Source of the DNA: Glandiceps talaboti
Lineage: Eukaryota > Hemichordata > Enteropneusta > Spengelidae
Direction: 5' to 3'
Assembly: GCF_964340395.1 (NCBI RefSeq)
Contig: NC_135568.1
Location: 4,128,803 to 4,142,302 of the forward strand
DNA: 13,500 nt
The translations under genes were made by a program, and so were the position numbers. Numbering within the stretch: position 1 is the stretch's first letter; each line of letters opens with the position of its first letter. Positions 1 through 13,500 of the stretch are shown here, piece by piece. Below the pieces are notes generated by a model that saw only the letters and a list, made by a program, of their open reading frames with translations, did not search any database and had not been told where the DNA came from.

Positions 1-14
1 TATCTGTTTCCTAG

Positions 15-10353
<10,339 letters not shown>

Positions 10354-10765
10354 AGGGCGTATAGTGGATGACAAAATGGCACCTTGTCTTTAAAGGAACA
10401 ATTCTATGGATCATGTTTAGGAGATCAAGCCATCTATCGAGTAGACTATATTTGCATATGACGTCGGACAATCTTTCATGCTTATAAAGTGGATATTGCT
10501 CTAGGTATCGGGATAGAACTCAAGTGTAAACAGTTTGTGCGAGGATTGTGCTATCCTGGTCCAAGGGATACATAGAGGATTCGGGATTCTTTTTTTGAAA
10601 CTTTCTCTTCGAATAATTCCCAAGATATGCTTACCACTGTTAAACCTGGTGTCTATTTTTGTACGATAACTTTTATTTTTTATTTGAACATTTGCCTATT
10701 ACGAAACAAGCCCCACTTGACTCTTTCATATGTGTTTGATATTAAAATCATTTTAAATGTATGCA
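10354..10765 (+). other. 3' UTR of the protease gene
   Basis: Non-coding sequence between the stop codon and just beyond the ATTAAA signal at 10741. The exact cleavage site is not visible. Confidence 0.5.
10741..10746 (+). promoter_or_regulatory. ATTAAA polyadenylation signal
   Basis: The common ATTAAA variant, about 390 nt after the stop codon and followed by T-rich sequence. It is the best candidate for the long-transcript 3' end. Confidence 0.45.
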
Positions 10766-10835
10766 GTTAGTGAACATGTAAAATATTTCTCGAGTAATTT
10801 TAACCAAATGAATTGTTATTGGCCAGTAAACTAAG

Positions 10836-10837
<2 letters not shown>

Positions 10838-10904
<67 letters not shown>

Positions 10905-10909
10905 AAAAA
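10838..10909. repeat. (AC)n microsatellite followed by A9
   Basis: About 31 AC copies to 10900, then nine or ten A. It lies just beyond the putative end of the protease transcript. Confidence 0.97.
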
Positions 10910-11035
10910 CACCCAAAAAAAAACATAGACATGCATACCGATACAAAAACATGTAAACAAATAACATTTGAAAACTTTAAACAAACGAAAAAAATCTTAA
11001 CATCTTTTCTCTAAATTTTAAGGATACCACCACCA

Positions 11036-11262
11036 CTACCACCACCACTACTAGTACGACAAACACAATCACCACCACTTCCATTATCCGACCACCACCA
11101 CCACCACCACCACTCCCACTATCCGACCACCACCACCACCACCACTTCCATTATCCGACCACCACCACCACCACCACCACCACCACCACCACCACCACAT
11201 TCACCACCACTTCCATTATCCGACCGCCGCCGCCACCACCACCACCACCACCACATTCACAT
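11036..11262. repeat. (CCA)n array with interspersed ACTTCCATTATCCG units
   Basis: CCA triplets interrupted four times by ACTTCCATTATCCG or a close variant (near 11077, 11112, 11143 and 11209), and in the last part by CCGCCG. It has two levels: a triplet repeat inside a longer irregular unit. The minus strand is GGT-rich, like the array at 2583. Confidence 0.93.
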
Positions 11263-11289
11263 GGACGGTTTTCATCTTGTAACTTAGTT

Positions 11290-11478
11290 GGATGGGATAT
11301 ACAGCCCCTTTTGTGTTAGTGTTCACTGGCTCTAGCTACACAGAAACTAATAAGAAACTGCTACACTTCGAGATAGCAAAATTAACTCAATACAGTTTCT
11401 TGCGACAAACTTTTGGAATGAAATTAATTAACGCACCACCATGCAGACATCAAATGCAGACGTCAATACATGAAAACT
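11290..11478. repeat. Diverged direct duplication, left copy
   Basis: Similar in order to 11819-12014: GTGTTAGTGTT...CTTGCTCT-type start, GAAAC.AATAAGAA.CTG, AATACAGT, and a near-identical end, CACCATGCAGACATCAAATG. A 73-codon reading frame (11292-11513) crosses it, but the right copy has early stops in that frame, so I do not call a gene. Confidence 0.65.
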
Positions 11479-11818
11479 CGGAACAAGCATACTATCGGAA
11501 GGAGTCACCATAACAACATTGTGCTTGCAGATAGAGTTTAATAAATTTCCTAGAAGAATAAATACATGTGAATTATCAATTGAAAGATCATGTGCATGCT
11601 AATAAATTGTTATTGATTCTTGAGTAAATTTCCAATTAACAATTCTGCTAATCCCTGAAAGTAGTCACGTAACAGTAAAATGTAGTAACCTTCACCAATC
11701 ACTTTATTTGTCAGATAACATAAATGAGTCGTCTTCATGTGGTTGTTATGGCTACATGACAGCTGTATGACTGTTTACCACTTCCATTTAATCATGGCAT
11801 CTGAAACGAAAGTTTGAC
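11479..11818. other. Spacer between duplicated segments
   Basis: AT-rich sequence. Two AATAAA motifs lie near 11540 and 11559, but no recognisable transcript precedes them. I see nothing else. Confidence 0.5.
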
Positions 11819-12014
11819 AGGATAAACAGACTGTTCCGTGTTAGTGTTTACTTGCTCTGTTTGATATAACCAAGCAGAAACCAATAAGAACCTGTACATT
11901 CTTCATTTTAAAGATACACCAGATTGAATGAATACAGTGTCATGTGACGTTTTGTCCAAATAAAACGAACTAATGTGCCACCATGCAGACATCAAATGCA
12001 GATGTCAAAACATT
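11819..12014. repeat. Diverged direct duplication, right copy
   Basis: Partner of 11290-11478, about 520 bases to the right in the same orientation. The best-conserved part is CCACCATGCAGACATCAAAT, then GCAGATGTCAA. That part itself contains a 13-base tandem of GCAGACATCAAAT type. Confidence 0.65.
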
Positions 12015-13098
12015 GGCGCCCGCACGTACGTGTGTTTACTTATAGTAGGACTAAACTATATCTAGTTTCATGACAAAATATAGTCAGAAATTACAATCTT
12101 GTTCTGAAAGTGTAGAATGTGCAATTTCTCATTGCTTTCTGCATGGGTGTATCAAACAGAGCCAGTGAACGCAAACATGAAATATGCTGTATGTTCATTC
12201 TGTCTTTGAAACTAAGGCACTTTCAAAGAAATAGTGTCGATCTCGGCGAACACATCACGTGTAAGGCCAAAAAAAATTATATATCTGGTTCTGGTCAGGG
12301 TAAACTTTCGAAAGTGGTGCGACGACGCGAATTTTTTTTTTCATATTTTTTTTTTTTGCAAATTAGTAAATACACATTTTTTTGACACTTTACATACTCT
12401 GTTCTATCATATTTATCTCTTGAAAAACTTCCCTTTTCTCCGAAGCAGTTTAGGCTTTGTATATAAGCAGTCTTGGCAAGCAAAAATAAATGCTCAAATA
12501 ATAATTCATCTATGTTGGTAAACCATAGTATCGGATTAAGCCTTTGATCCAAACACAAACTTGAAAATGCAAACTTCCACGTACTTATTATCCCATATTA
12601 GGTGAATGTGGTCATAGGGTCACTTGTTCTGAACAGTGGATCAATTTATTCACAAAGACTGACATGTGCAGTCGAAAACTTCAGGTAACAATTTTCAAGT
12701 TTATGTTTGAATCAAAAATTGAATTTGATACTAAAACTACAATCTTATTCTATCAACTCAACCTACAACACATTATTGTGAGTTTTTTACGTTGTTTTAA
12801 TAGCTAGCAGCAGTTTTATTGTCTGAAAACAGCATGTAATTTATTATGGAGGTTTGTTTATGTTGAGTAGCTTTCGATGTTTGTTGAGATAGGAAGCTAT
12901 TTTCCACACAGACTGCACTGAGAACAAGTCTACCCAGTGTATGGATGATCACTAATACGTCCACGTTCAGACAACCATTTACATCATACTTGAAAGTTTT
13001 CACTAGAATTACTTATTGCCATTGAGGTAGAGAAAATCCGAATTAACGTCCCCCTTCAATCATGCTATTTCAAGAATGATACTGAACTAATGTCTTAC
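12015..13098. other. Intergenic or intronic AT-rich region
   Basis: A 10-base palindrome CACGTACGTG lies at 12023-12032 and T-runs at 12332-12341 and 12346-12357. There is one splice-bounded open stretch (12602-12684) listed separately. The part nearest 13098 is the intron following the minus-strand exon. I see no other supportable gene. Confidence 0.5.
12602..12684 (+). CDS. Possible isolated exon, cysteine-containing
   Basis: TATCCCATATTAG precedes and TTCAG|GTAACA follows an 83-base stretch. Entering in phase 1 it would read GECGHRVTCSEQWINLF, then TKTDMCSRKLQ. It has no visible partner exons on this strand, so it may be chance. Confidence 0.15.
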
Positions 13099-13460
13099 CC
13101 TTTGTTCACAAGCCAGTAATCTTCGAATTTAGCCATTTCTTCGGGGTTGTCCTCATGAGCCTGAACCCATTCTTGATTTTCCCTGTACTGAAGATCGTCA
13201 TCTTTGATATCATTGTTGTTTCCGAGAATACCACAAACTGTTCCCTTCAGTTTTTTGCTTTTGATTGCAACGACCTCATGACCTTCACCGTTAAAATAAA
13301 CTTCAAAGGATTGATGACCTTCACTTGTTTTCTGGAACTCAACTTTTATACGTCTATGGTATTTGTGGACAAATTGGTATTTGATACTAACTTGACCTTC
13401 ACCTTTCTCGAATAGGATGGGTTCCGTGGTCAACTGGCTCGTGACGTCATCATTGTCGAT
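13099..13460 (-). CDS. Exon of a von Willebrand factor type D domain protein, partial
   Basis: Read on the minus strand, the acceptor TTATTCCTGCAG precedes 13460 and the donor AAAGG|GTAAGA follows 13099; entry is phase 0 and exit phase 2, 120 codons plus two bases. It encodes IDNDDVTSQLTTEPILFEKG, then beta-rich sequence (VSIKYQFVHKYHRRIKVEF, FEVYFNGEGHEVVAIKS), then GTVCGILGNNNDIKDDDLQ near codons 74-92. That last stretch matches the end of VWD domains (CGLCGNxNGDxxDDF type), with the second Cys replaced by Leu. The tail is acidic and ends FEDYWLVNKG. VWD domains occur in vitellogenin and related lipoproteins, mucins and clotting proteins. The single Cys and LGNNN form make a lipid-transfer-type or other non-mucin protein plausible, but I cannot decide. 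Neighbouring exons are outside the window. Confidence 0.75.
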
Positions 13461-13500
13461 CTGCAGGAATAAGAGACAGTAATTAACTTAACGTGTCTAT

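Noticed and set aside
11292-11513. 73-codon plus-strand frame followed by AATAAA
   Set aside because: Lies in a duplicated segment whose other copy has stops in this frame; no motif seen.
12023-12032. CACGTACGTG palindrome as a regulatory E-box-like site
   Set aside because: A short palindrome with no promoter or gene next to it; no support for function.
12119-12558. Overlapping frames of 87 to 95 codons on both strands
   Set aside because: Low-complexity, Phe/Lys-rich translation of T-runs with no splice or domain support.

Overview
This is eukaryotic, intron-rich genomic DNA, AT-rich and crowded with simple repeats. It most likely comes from a marine invertebrate. The evidence is GT-AG introns of 0.2-2 kb, a secreted multidomain serine protease built mostly from phase-1 exons, vertebrate-style AATAAA/ATTAAA polyadenylation signals, and many long (ACAT)n, (CTGT)n and (GACT)n arrays. 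I cannot tell a mollusc or brachiopod from a hemichordate or lancelet from this sequence alone.

One plus-strand gene occupies about 1-10760. I could splice eleven exons (15-380, 747-865, 1323-1469, 2007-2160, 2986-3117, 5161-5322, 5535-5830, 6515-6773, 7811-7994, 9726-9835, 10232-10353). They join in one continuous frame of 683 residues plus stop; the 5' end lies outside the window. The protein has a complete trypsin-like S1 domain with His, Asp, Ser and a trypsin-type Asp in the specificity pocket. After that come a short coiled coil with an unbroken heptad pattern ending in Cys, a six-cysteine module, and about 320 residues of C-terminal extracellular sequence that I cannot assign to a named family. 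An in-frame stop and AATAAA just after the protease exons suggest a second, protease-only transcript.

The introns carry most of the unusual structure. The intron after the coiled-coil exon starts with a roughly 1.2 kb, 46-bp minisatellite. Its unit looks like a copy of the exon's own end plus its 5' splice site, so about a dozen consensus donor sites follow the real one. The same intron holds a 34-bp perfect copy of part of a downstream exon. Other introns hold microsatellites and two opposite-orientation copies of a small hairpin.

From about 10760 to 13098 there is no convincing gene: a CA repeat, a (CCA)n array, and a diverged direct duplication of about 190 bp. At the right end, on the minus strand, is one exon (13460-13099) of a second gene encoding part of a von Willebrand factor type D domain, so the two genes converge.
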